Shown piece by piece: positions 24,770 through 32,157 of a stretch of 64,000 nt of DNA; the stretch's first letter is position 1; the number at the start of each line of letters is the position of its first letter. Where the stretch lies: assembly GCF_007002745.1 (NCBI RefSeq), contig NZ_SGNY01000013.1:80568-144567 (forward strand), given 5' to 3'. Position numbers and translations under genes: made by a program. This stretch comes from Martinezella rhizogenes. GTDB taxonomy: Bacteria > Pseudomonadota > Alphaproteobacteria > Rhizobiales > Rhizobiaceae. Under the pieces are notes generated by a model, which searched no databases, had not been told where the DNA came from, and was given only the letters and a program-made list of their open reading frames with translations.

Positions 24770-25228
24770 TCAGTTGTTCTCGCCGGAGCGGCTTTCGGAT
24801 TGCTCGCCACCTGGGCCGCCCGCGCTTGCGTTCTGCGATTTCCGTTGCAGCCGGATCTCGGCGACACGGATTTGCGCCGCCATTTTGTCCTCCGGACTGA
24901 CCTGATTAACACGGTGGCCTTCTATATCGTGGCGCATGGCATCCGGCTGCGCCAATGCCAGAAGGTAGCTTTTCGTCGATGCATAAGCGGATATCGCCCG
25001 GCGAAGGCGAATTTTTGCGATCCCGGGCTCAAGACGGGCGCTGAACGATGCGAATAGTCCGATCTCGAAAGGCAAGACGGGATCGGTATCCTTCACGGGA
25101 AGGACCGGCGCCGGTTCCGTCAGCAATTCATTGATCGCAGCGGCCTTACGCAGATCGTGGACACTGGCCGGGATCGGTCCTTGCGAAGTGCTCCAGGGCT
25201 TTACGTTCGGGATCGGTTTGCTGTCCAT
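24770..25228 (-). CDS. ProQ/FinO-family RNA chaperone
   Basis: A 152-residue protein. Residues about 50-120 match the ProQ/FinO fold: VLPFEIGLFASF, then IRLRRAISAYASTKSYLLAL and MRHDIEGHRVNQVSPEDK. FinO on F-like plasmids binds stem-loops of antisense RNA and represses transfer; ProQ binds structured RNAs broadly. The C-terminal tail is Gln/Ser/Gly-rich. In a region with so many predicted hairpins, RNA binding by this protein is a natural guess, not shown here. Confidence 0.72.
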   Translation of the reverse strand: MDSKPIPNVKPWSTSQGPIPASVHDLRKAAAINELLTEPAPVLPVKDTDPVLPFEIGLFASFSARLEPGIAKIRLRRAISAYASTKSYLLALAQPDAMRHDIEGHRVNQVSPEDKMAAQIRVAEIRLQRKSQNASAGGPGGEQSESRSGENN

Positions 25229-25299
25229 TTCGTCCTCAAGAATGAAGTCGTCAATGTCGATATAGATAGATGAGGGTAACGATTAAAAGCACACATGCG

Positions 25300-25320
25300 G
25301 AAAAAGCGCCGTAAGCGCTT
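25300..25320 (-). terminator. Terminator-like hairpin after the 25379-25978 gene
   Basis: On the minus strand AAGCGC-TTACG-GCGCTT is followed by TTTCC, 58 bp beyond the stop. Confidence 0.45.
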
Positions 25321-25378
25321 GAGCGGGTTGCGTCTCGACATGGGAAAAGGCGGGGCCGAAGCCCCGCCTGCGGGCGGC

Positions 25379-25978
25379 TCAACCAAGAGCGTCCATCTGC
25401 GCGTCGGCCGCCTTGCGGTCGAGGGAATGGCCGGGGTTTTCGACCGGCCGATCGAATGGCTTCCAGGCCTCACCGACAACCTGCTCGTAGGCTGCGACGG
25501 CCCCTTCGGCCGCCATGCGAAGCGCGTGGGACTGGATGCCCATGTCGGCGGCGAACTCGCGTTTGCGCTGTGCGGTACTGTCATATCCGACCGGGCCATC
25601 GAGATCCTCATCGCGGGCGTCGTTGGCGGCCTTGGCCGTGGCGTCGCGCGCTTCGGAAACGGCTCGACTGTAGAACTGCCCCGCTCCATGGGCGGATCCG
25701 ACATAAGCTCCGACGACGCGCTGGAGATGGATCTGCATCGCCCTCTCGCCAAGGCCTTCTGAAAGGCTGTCGGCGGTCTCGATGATCAGTCGCTCATGCA
25801 GTTCGCGAATGCCATCGCTGTCAACCACCGCGGTACCGAAGCTCTCGGCGATCTTGAGCGCCTGTGCAATATCGGGGCAAGTGAGCCGGACCATTTCGAG
25901 GGTCGCGCCTTTGCGGAGCTGGACGACACGGGCCGACGGACGGGCGGACTGACGGGAGGGGGTTGCGGACTTGGCCAT
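25379..25978 (-). CDS. Unknown 199-residue helical protein
   Basis: From the ATG at 25978 (GAAGGAAAC upstream) it encodes a predominantly helical protein with a basic start, then LTCPDIAQALKIAESFGTAV, IRELHERLIIETADSLSEGL and EFAADMGIQSHALRMAAEGA. I do not recognise it. It resembles other plasmid-conserved helical proteins of this block in composition. The leader contains a long 11-bp stem with one bulge at 26008-26088. Confidence 0.7.
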   Translation of the reverse strand: MAKSATPSRQSARPSARVVQLRKGATLEMVRLTCPDIAQALKIAESFGTAVVDSDGIRELHERLIIETADSLSEGLGERAMQIHLQRVVGAYVGSAHGAGQFYSRAVSEARDATAKAANDARDEDLDGPVGYDSTAQRKREFAADMGIQSHALRMAAEGAVAAYEQVVGEAWKPFDRPVENPGHSLDRKAADAQMDALG

Positions 25979-26007
25979 GTTGGTTTCCTTCTCGGGTTTT
26001 CCTCCGG

Positions 26008-26088
26008 GGACCCGAAGCGGCCCCTTGCCGCTCCGTCCCTCGGGTGCGGTCCAGAAAAGCCGGCGGAATGACGGTTGCTTCAGGGTCC
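26008..26088 (-). promoter_or_regulatory. Nested hairpin leader upstream of the 199-residue protein gene
   Basis: GGACCCGAAGC (26008-26018) pairs with GCTTC-A-GGGTCC (26077-26088; one bulged A), enclosing GCGGC-CCCTT-GCCGC, 30 bp before the start. The rest of 26089-26388 shows no gene. Confidence 0.5.
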
Positions 26089-26388
26089 GGGGCAGCCATG
26101 ACGAGCAGCATCGGCTTGCGGCCAAGCGGGGCTCTGCCCTGTGCGGGACGCGGGCTGGTGATGAGAGGCAGGCTGTTCCGGCCGCCGCGCGGGGCGATAG
26201 CGGCCTTGAAGCAAACGGCCGCCGGATTAGACCGCAACACAACCGAGGGGCGGAGCGGCAAGGGGACGAGACCATCATCGGAAACGCGCGGGGGCGGACC
26301 CAACCTGAGATCACGTCCCCTCACCTTCCTGGCGATCGCCGCGCCGCGAGCCCGTGTTCTCAGCCGCAATACCCTCCGTTCGGGCCCC

Positions 26389-26724
26389 TCATGCAGCTTT
26401 GCGCCAGACGTCTTCGCCGAGTGTCTGCCGCAGCGTGTGGATGGCTTGCTCCTGACGGGCCAGTCTGCCTGCGAGGCCATCGAGTTCGAACCACCGTTCG
26501 AATTGCAGGCGATCGAGATGCGTCTGAAACAACATCTCGTCACTGCGGCTCCATCGCGACCTGGATCGTTTGCGGGCGCGGTGTCTGGCTTTCGTGTTCT
26601 GCGTGATCGCGATGCGTTCGGCCCGGCCGGCGATTTGTCGATGCACACGATCGAGGTGATGCCGGGTCTCGCGATGTGCTGCTTCCATTCGGTTCAACAA
26701 AGCGCGAGGGTTTGCGGGTTTCAT
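26389..26724 (-). CDS. Unknown basic 111-residue protein
   Basis: A strongly basic helical protein (ETRHHLDRVHRQIAGRAERI, KARHRARKRSRSRWSRSD) whose composition suggests nucleic-acid contact. The ATG overlaps the stop of the upstream gene at 26721-26724 (ATGA), so it belongs to that operon. No family recognised. Confidence 0.65.
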   Translation of the reverse strand: MKPANPRALLNRMEAAHRETRHHLDRVHRQIAGRAERIAITQNTKARHRARKRSRSRWSRSDEMLFQTHLDRLQFERWFELDGLAGRLARQEQAIHTLRQTLGEDVWRKAA

Positions 26725-27608
26725 GCGGTCGCCCTCCGCGCATCCCCGCCGATGAAGCTGGAAGGACCGTCATAGAGCTGGTGAAGCGCCTCATCGATGA
26801 CAAAACCGAATGGACTTCGGGTTCCATAGTCTGGACTGGGTACGAGATAGCGGCGCTCTGCGGCATCGAGGGTGCGCTTGCCGCCAAGCGTGGCGATCAC
26901 TTCAGTCATACCGTCGTGGTGGCTGGAAAGGATCGCCGAAATGACCACCCAGTCGCCGACATGGCTCTCATCGAAAAGCCGGCGGGCCTTGGTCCAGGAT
27001 TCAGCGGGGTCAAGGACACAGCCGTGGATCGTCTCCCAGGCATCCGGCCATGTATTGCGGATCGTATCACAGGCGATCCGGTGTTCGTAGGTGGTGAACA
27101 GATCCGGGAATGTCAGCGCGACGATGGCCCATTCGGCATCTTCTTCGTACCATCGGCATGCCTTGCGTAGCGCCGGGTGGATCCGCAGATTGCGTTCGGT
27201 CGACAGCTGAAATCCACCGTGACCGGCCGTCACGTGCGCCGTCACACCCTCGCCGTAGACTGTCGCCATTTGCGAGGTGCCCCATGGCGTGCTGCAAGCG
27301 GTCCGCTTCTGGACACGCGTGAGGGCGGATAGCTCACGACGATGCTGTGCTGTTTCCAACACCCGATCACGGAACGCCTCCTCATTGGCCAGCCGACCTT
27401 CGTGCCCGTAAAAATCCCCGCGCTTTAAAGCGGTGAGCGGCCTTGAAACCCGCCAGGCACTGGCGAGAAAGCCGCCACCGTCGGCAAACGGGAGCATGGC
27501 AAGTGTGATGTCGTCGATGCGGGCGACCGGAAAGTCCTCGGCGTTGCGCGCGAACTGAACCCCTGAAAATTCAGGGGTATCGGTTTCGTCAGGAATGATC
27601 GATTTCAT
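26721..27608 (-). CDS. Unknown plasmid-conserved protein (possibly DUF7007)
   Basis: A 295-residue protein from the ATG at 27608, overlapping the upstream stop by 4 bp. Recognisable stretches are SALTRVQKRTACSTPWGTSQ, HGGFQLSTERNLRIHPALRK and CRWYEEDAEWAIVALTFPDL, a pattern I associate with plasmid proteins labelled DUF7007; the label is tentative. Acidic, soluble, no signal or membrane segment. Cotranscribed with 26389-26724 and the paralogous genes upstream. Confidence 0.65.
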   Translation of the reverse strand: MKSIIPDETDTPEFSGVQFARNAEDFPVARIDDITLAMLPFADGGGFLASAWRVSRPLTALKRGDFYGHEGRLANEEAFRDRVLETAQHRRELSALTRVQKRTACSTPWGTSQMATVYGEGVTAHVTAGHGGFQLSTERNLRIHPALRKACRWYEEDAEWAIVALTFPDLFTTYEHRIACDTIRNTWPDAWETIHGCVLDPAESWTKARRLFDESHVGDWVVISAILSSHHDGMTEVIATLGGKRTLDAAERRYLVPSPDYGTRSPFGFVIDEALHQLYDGPSSFIGGDARRATA

Positions 27609-28081
27609 CGGACCGTTCTCCCTTCTATCCTGTCGGCCGCGACTTCGTCCGCCGTCACCTCGACAATGACCGTTGGACGGAAACCGCAGATCGTCACCCA
27701 TTTCTCGGCATCAACCTGGTTGCAGGCGAGGTGGAGAAGTTCGGCATCGTCGCCGCAATGATCGAGGACACGGACGGAGCCGGCCTCCGGCCGGGAGATC
27801 ACTGTGAAGCTGAACTCACTGTCGACGGAAAATGTGCGGAAATCCGGGCCGATGACATCGCCGAGATCGTCAATTCCGTCGGTGGTCACCTTGAAACTGG
27901 CGGGGATGAGCGACTGCCCCATGACAGAATGGCAGAGTTTTCGGACGAGCCGACCCTCGGCGTTGTCGCGCCGCCACTGGGCGCTGGCCCTGATGCAGTC
28001 CCTCGGGGGACGGGGCTTGCCGTTCTTCCAGGAAACGATCGAGCCGAGCGGCGCCCGTTCGAAAATCATGAGTGCGGACAT
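27605..28081 (-). CDS. Unknown protein, paralogue of the next gene upstream
   Basis: A 158-residue protein starting MSALMIFERAPLGSIVSW, with GKPRPPRD and RLVRKL. The gene at 28150-28623 encodes a clear relative (MSASLVFNLVPIGSVVSW, TPRPPERH, RLIRKQ). Each copy has GGAGA before the ATG and a GCCGCCGG-type hairpin about 40 bp upstream. Function unknown; this looks like a duplicated cassette including its leader. Confidence 0.7.
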   Translation of the reverse strand: MSALMIFERAPLGSIVSWKNGKPRPPRDCIRASAQWRRDNAEGRLVRKLCHSVMGQSLIPASFKVTTDGIDDLGDVIGPDFRTFSVDSEFSFTVISRPEAGSVRVLDHCGDDAELLHLACNQVDAEKWVTICGFRPTVIVEVTADEVAADRIEGRTVR

Positions 28082-28120
28082 GGTTGTTCTCCTATTGCGG
28101 CGAGTGCTGGAAACGAAAGC

Positions 28121-28143
28121 GCCGCCGGACGTTATCCGGCGGC
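28121..28143 (-). promoter_or_regulatory. Hairpin upstream of the 27605-28081 gene
   Basis: Perfect 9-bp arms GCCGCCGGA/TCCGGCGGC with a 5-nt loop, 40 bp before the start. Confidence 0.45.
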
Positions 28144-28149
28144 GGGTGA

Positions 28150-28623
28150 TTACGCGGCCGCTTGGTCGGCCGAAGGGCTTTCCTGTGTGCGGGTAACCTC
28201 TTCCAGCACGGCCTGGGGATGCCGATGCCTCAGGAGCCACTCCTCGGCGGCTTGCCGATCCGCCGCGAGGTGAACGAGCTCCGCACCTTCACCGGGACGA
28301 TCGAAGATACGGACCGAACCGATCGCAGGTCGCTCGACGACCGCAAAACTTAAGGTACTCGCACCGACATCGAAGGTACGAAAGACTTTCAGGACCACGG
28401 TGCCGTTGCTGCCATAATCGCCTTCATGGATGGTGAAGCAAGCAGGTGCGGTGTAGGTGCCGCGGGTCTGCGAAGCCTGCTTACGGATCAGGCGCCCGGA
28501 GCTGTTACGTGTCTTCCAGGCGCCAAGCTTTTTCTTGTGGCGTTCCGGGGGACGAGGCGTGCCATCGGACCATGAGACGACGGAGCCGATGGGAACGAGA
28601 TTGAAAACGAGAGAGGCGGACAT
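28150..28623 (-). CDS. Unknown protein, paralogue of the 27605-28081 product
   Basis: A 157-residue protein from the ATG at 28623 (GGAGATATCGC upstream), beginning MSASLVFNLVPIGSVVSW and sharing order and motifs with the neighbouring gene: a PRPP stretch, an SGRLIRK stretch, a middle beta region and SVRIFDRPGEGAELVHLAA against SVRVLDHCGDDAELLHLAC. Identity is moderate, so the duplication is not recent. Confidence 0.7.
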   Translation of the reverse strand: MSASLVFNLVPIGSVVSWSDGTPRPPERHKKKLGAWKTRNSSGRLIRKQASQTRGTYTAPACFTIHEGDYGSNGTVVLKVFRTFDVGASTLSFAVVERPAIGSVRIFDRPGEGAELVHLAADRQAAEEWLLRHRHPQAVLEEVTRTQESPSADQAAA

Positions 28624-28661
28624 GCGATATCTCCTTGAGTTGCGAAAACGGGAAGGAAAAA

Positions 28662-28685
28662 CGCCGCCGGTGATCACCGGCGGCG
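28662..28685 (-). promoter_or_regulatory. Perfect 24-bp palindrome upstream of the 28150-28623 gene
   Basis: Arm CGCCGCCGGTGA and its exact complement, 39 bp before the start and 32 bp after the upstream stop; it may also act as a terminator for the ParB-like gene. Confidence 0.5.
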
Positions 28686-28716
28686 GTATTGCGTTCAGGA
28701 GTGGAGAGTGCGCGGC

Positions 28717-30468
28717 CTATTCGGCGGCGATGCCATAGGCGGTGTCATCTTCATCAGCGGTTGATGGATCTGCACCCTCATCAAAGGCGTCGTCCGGCAA
28801 GCCGGCTTCGTCCTCCGCATCCGATGCCGGATCGAGGTGTTTCTCAGCGACGTCCTCCTCACCCTCGGAAGGCGTTTCTTCCTCTTCCACGTCGACCACT
28901 TCACCAAGCTTGATCAGGTCAGCCACGGCGTTGGGCGCCGGAGCAAACAGGGCGGACGGATGCACGAAACTGCTGTCCTTGAGGTGGTCGACGAGCGCTG
29001 CGCGCGTTTCCCGAACCCTTTGGCGCGGCGAGACATTCACGTCCTTGGCTGCCATTTCAAGCGCCTGCCGTGACAGGCAAACGAGGAAGTCTTCCGTGCC
29101 CATATTCGGCAGATAGCTGTCTGCCCCCACGGTATCGCCGGCAATGCGCGAGACGATACCGCTGTTCGACATGCCGCGGCGGCATGAGAGCACGTCAACC
29201 AGAACCGAGCGGGCGGCAACGCGCAGGGTGTCGAGGTCGAAGGACAACTTGCCTTTCTCGTCGATCAGGCGAGCTGCGTGTCGGGCGAAGCGCTTCGTGC
29301 CGGTCATGTGGTCACCTACGCCGGAATCGACGCGGACATTGACGCCTGCGAAGGCAAGGACGAGCAGTGCCATCAGCGTATCATCCTCGATCGGAGCGCG
29401 TCCGAGTGCTTCATGCAGGGCATCGGTGCGGTAGTCGCCGATAATGTCGAGGCCCTTCTGGGTGACATCAGGGCGCTGTTTTGCCGCGTCGTCCACCACA
29501 GATACTCCTTCACCGGTAGCGCCCTTGCCACCGGGCTTCTTCACCTCGGGAAGCCGGTAATGAACCGTCTGCACCTTGCCGTCCCGGTCGAGATAAAGGC
29601 CGGTCTGATCGGACTTCTGCGGCTTGCCGTAAACCCGCTCGGCCTTCTTCGGCAATTCGGGCTGTCCGTATCCATTCACCTCGACGACGGCGCCACGCTT
29701 GGGAAGATTGGCCGTCATCCATTCGTGCTGGGCGCCGAGGAACCCCTCGACATTGGTGGTGTAGCGGCTGTCCTGGTCAGCAGGGGCGAACAGATCCTCG
29801 ACCCACTCGATGCCATAGGCCGTAGCGAGGTCGTCGCCGAAGCTTGCGTCCTTGGCATACATGCGCTTCTTCGTCAGTGCATTGGCGATCGACCACCAGG
29901 ACGCGGTCTCACCCTTCTTCGGCTTGTTGGCCTTCCAGACCTCCTTCTGCTCGTCGAGGCTTGCAGCCGCGATGATGCGGAGCTGCTGTTCCGATGGCAT
30001 GTCGCCGAGCGCCATCTGGTCGAGCATGGCGGGCAAGACATTGGCCAGTAACCTGAGCTTGCGGACCTGGCGGACCTGCAGGGTGAGCGCCAGCGCGATC
30101 GCTTCTTCGGTCCAGCCCAGTGCAACGAGGCGTTCGATACCGCGCCATTGGTCAACCGGATTGAGCGGTTCGCGGGCGGTGTTTTCGACCATGGAACGCA
30201 TGGCGCCATTGTCGTTGGCGGCGTCGTCGACAAGCACCTGAATTTCCGTGAGACCAGCTGCAATCGCCTGGCGCACACGGCGATGGCCGGCATCGATAAT
30301 ATAGCCATTGCCGCCATTCTTCTCGGGTTCGACGACCGGCGGCTGGATGATGCCGACCGCCTTGATCGTCGCAAGCAGCAGGGCGTCGCCCTGGGGCGAG
30401 GATTTCGACTGGCGGCTCTTGTCGGGATTGTCTTTCAGAGCGCGTGGATCGAGGGTAGTGAGATGCAT
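28717..30468 (-). CDS. ParB/RepB/Spo0J-family protein of the leading region
   Basis: A 583-residue protein with a ParB N-terminal nuclease/CTPase-type domain (LTTLDPRALKDNPDKSRQSK, AVGIIQPPVV, IIDAGHRRVRQAIAAGL) and a helix-turn-helix (NPVDQWRGIERLVALGWTEE). The C-terminal 350 residues are particular to plasmid-borne long ParB-like proteins and end in a very acidic tail (EEEETPSEGEEDVAEKH). ParB-like proteins of leading regions are distinct from partition ParB and may act as nucleases or regulators. The ATG at 30468 has AAAGGAAAA upstream. Confidence 0.85.
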   Translation of the reverse strand: MHLTTLDPRALKDNPDKSRQSKSSPQGDALLLATIKAVGIIQPPVVEPEKNGGNGYIIDAGHRRVRQAIAAGLTEIQVLVDDAANDNGAMRSMVENTAREPLNPVDQWRGIERLVALGWTEEAIALALTLQVRQVRKLRLLANVLPAMLDQMALGDMPSEQQLRIIAAASLDEQKEVWKANKPKKGETASWWSIANALTKKRMYAKDASFGDDLATAYGIEWVEDLFAPADQDSRYTTNVEGFLGAQHEWMTANLPKRGAVVEVNGYGQPELPKKAERVYGKPQKSDQTGLYLDRDGKVQTVHYRLPEVKKPGGKGATGEGVSVVDDAAKQRPDVTQKGLDIIGDYRTDALHEALGRAPIEDDTLMALLVLAFAGVNVRVDSGVGDHMTGTKRFARHAARLIDEKGKLSFDLDTLRVAARSVLVDVLSCRRGMSNSGIVSRIAGDTVGADSYLPNMGTEDFLVCLSRQALEMAAKDVNVSPRQRVRETRAALVDHLKDSSFVHPSALFAPAPNAVADLIKLGEVVDVEEEETPSEGEEDVAEKHLDPASDAEDEAGLPDDAFDEGADPSTADEDDTAYGIAAE

Positions 30469-30506
30469 CGGTTTTTCCTTTACCGGATACGGAGCCGGCC
30501 CTGTGC

Positions 30507-30553
30507 CGGTCCTGTTCGCGTCTTCTTTTTTTCCGAAGACATCTCCCGGACCG
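30507..30553 (-). promoter_or_regulatory. Nested hairpin leader upstream of the ParB-like gene
   Basis: Outer stem CGGTCC/GGACCG (30507-30512, 30548-30553) encloses GTCTTC/GAAGAC (30520-30525, 30535-30540) with a T-rich loop, 39 bp before the start. Confidence 0.5.
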
Positions 30554-30818
30554 CAGGGCGCCCGGACCGGTGCAACCGCGCGCGAACATCCCTGCTGCAA
30601 AGGCAAAGCGGGGCTTACAGCCCTGCGAAGGCCGCGCGGCCGGGATGGTGAGGGGGCGGTTGAGCGATAGCGGCAACGGGAGGACTGGCCTGCGACCGGT
30701 TCCCTTCCTCATTTTCTCTTTTTCTTATTTTCCTTCATCCGCAGTTCGGCACTTGCCGAAGTACGAAGGGCTTGCTGAGCACAAGCGGCCACCGGCAGTG
30801 TCAGGAAGGATTGAAAGC

Positions 30819-30851
30819 AAAAAAAATGGGCCTGCGGAAACCGCGGCCCAT
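30819..30851 (-). terminator. Strong rho-independent terminator on the minus strand
   Basis: On the minus strand ATGGGCC and CCGC-TTT-GCGG form an 11-bp stem with one bulge, followed by eight T residues. No minus-strand gene precedes it until beyond the plus-strand NYN gene, so it ends an unannotated transcript or a long read-through. The remainder of 30554-31263 holds no supported gene. Confidence 0.7.
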
Positions 30852-31263
30852 GAAGTGTGGAGATCCTTGACCTCCAGAGGGAAACAGCTGCTGCGACGGC
30901 ACTGGGAGGAAACCGTCAAATGCATCAGCTACAGGCTTTATGCTCATTTATTGACCATAAGGAAACCAATTATTGTGCAATGCAGCCGTGCACATGCTGC
31001 GCCGCGGGCATCCACCCAGGCTTCAGTCACAGCATTATTATCATCGTGCACCTGGCAGGAGCGTGATCCGACGCGCTATCTCACCCGCTGCGGCTTCAAC
31101 CAAACGGCCCGAAGTAAAGGCGAGACGCACCGGCTCATTCATCGCGTGCCATATTCTACGGGAGGCGGGATATATCGGTGACGCAGGAAAAAGGTGGTTG
31201 CCAGACAGTACGAGCTCGTTGATGCTGAGTCACCGTCAACCGTGGTAGGCAGGATACTGTTGC

Positions 31264-32046
31264 ATGGCAGAACCCCGCTCGCCGCGGCTTGCGGTGCTGA
31301 TCGACGCTGACAATGCGTCCGCGAAAATTGTCGACGGTCTGTTCGAGGAAATTGCGAAGATCGGCGAGGCAAGCGTTCGACGCATATACGGCGACTTCGC
31401 GAGTGCCCGCTCAAAGGCGTGGATCGACGTTCTCGCAAGGCACGCGATTATCCCTCAACAGCAATTTTCCTACACCACCGGCAAAAATGCTTCCGACATC
31501 ACGCTTGTCATCGACGCGATGGACCTCCTGCACAGCGGGCGCTTCGACGGCTTTTGCCTTGTGTCCTCCGACAGCGACTTTACCCGCCTGGCATCGCGTA
31601 TCCGTGAACAAGGCATCGACGTTTTCGGATTTGGTGAACAGAAGACGCCTGAGAGTTTCCGCCAAGCATGCCGGCGTTTCATCTACACCGAGAACCTTTT
31701 GCCTGCGGTCGCGTCGAACGGCACAGATCCTGCACATGAAACATCCTCGCTCCAGCCTCCGAGCGCCGCCACGCCAATTATCAGGAAGGTTATCGCCCAG
31801 ATGGAAAGCGAAGACGGATGGGTGCCACTCGGCGCGGTCGGGAATCAACTTGCAAACCTGGCATCCGATTTCGATCCGCGAACCTATGGATTTCGGAAGC
31901 TGAGCGATCTCGTCAGGAAAACAAACAACTTCGATATCGATCACGCAGAGGGCCGCCCGCTCCGTATCCGGGTCAAGCAGAAATCATCAGGGAAAAAAGC
32001 TGACGCTGCGGCCGGCAAGGGGCAGCCACTGATCGATGAGAAATAG
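31264..32046 (+). CDS. NYN-domain nuclease-like protein with OST-HTH (LOTUS) domain
   Basis: A 260-residue protein. The NYN domain (PIN-like fold) covers about residues 8-145, with acidic active-site stretches VLIDADNASAKIV, KNASDITLVIDAMDLL and SSDSDFTRLASRIREQG. A C-terminal OST-HTH/LOTUS domain follows (VIAQMESEDGWVPLGAVGNQ, FDPRTYGFRKLSDLVRKTNN). These proteins bind and often cut RNA. The plus-strand gene stands alone, with its own promoter region. Confidence 0.88.
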   Translation: MAEPRSPRLAVLIDADNASAKIVDGLFEEIAKIGEASVRRIYGDFASARSKAWIDVLARHAIIPQQQFSYTTGKNASDITLVIDAMDLLHSGRFDGFCLVSSDSDFTRLASRIREQGIDVFGFGEQKTPESFRQACRRFIYTENLLPAVASNGTDPAHETSSLQPPSAATPIIRKVIAQMESEDGWVPLGAVGNQLANLASDFDPRTYGFRKLSDLVRKTNNFDIDHAEGRPLRIRVKQKSSGKKADAAAGKGQPLIDEK

Positions 32047-32157
32047 TCCTTCGGCCTCATGACGCCAAGGGGCATTCCTGGACCACGCCGATACCGGAGG
32101 CATCGCCAGACAAATCGTCGCCTGCGGTCAGCAGGAAATGACAGGGACTGCTACCGA

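Noticed and set aside
30921..31066. Plus-strand 48-residue frame with GGAGGAAACC upstream
   Set aside because: Cysteine-rich but no relatives known, wide spacing, and it lies in a probable small-RNA region; not enough support.
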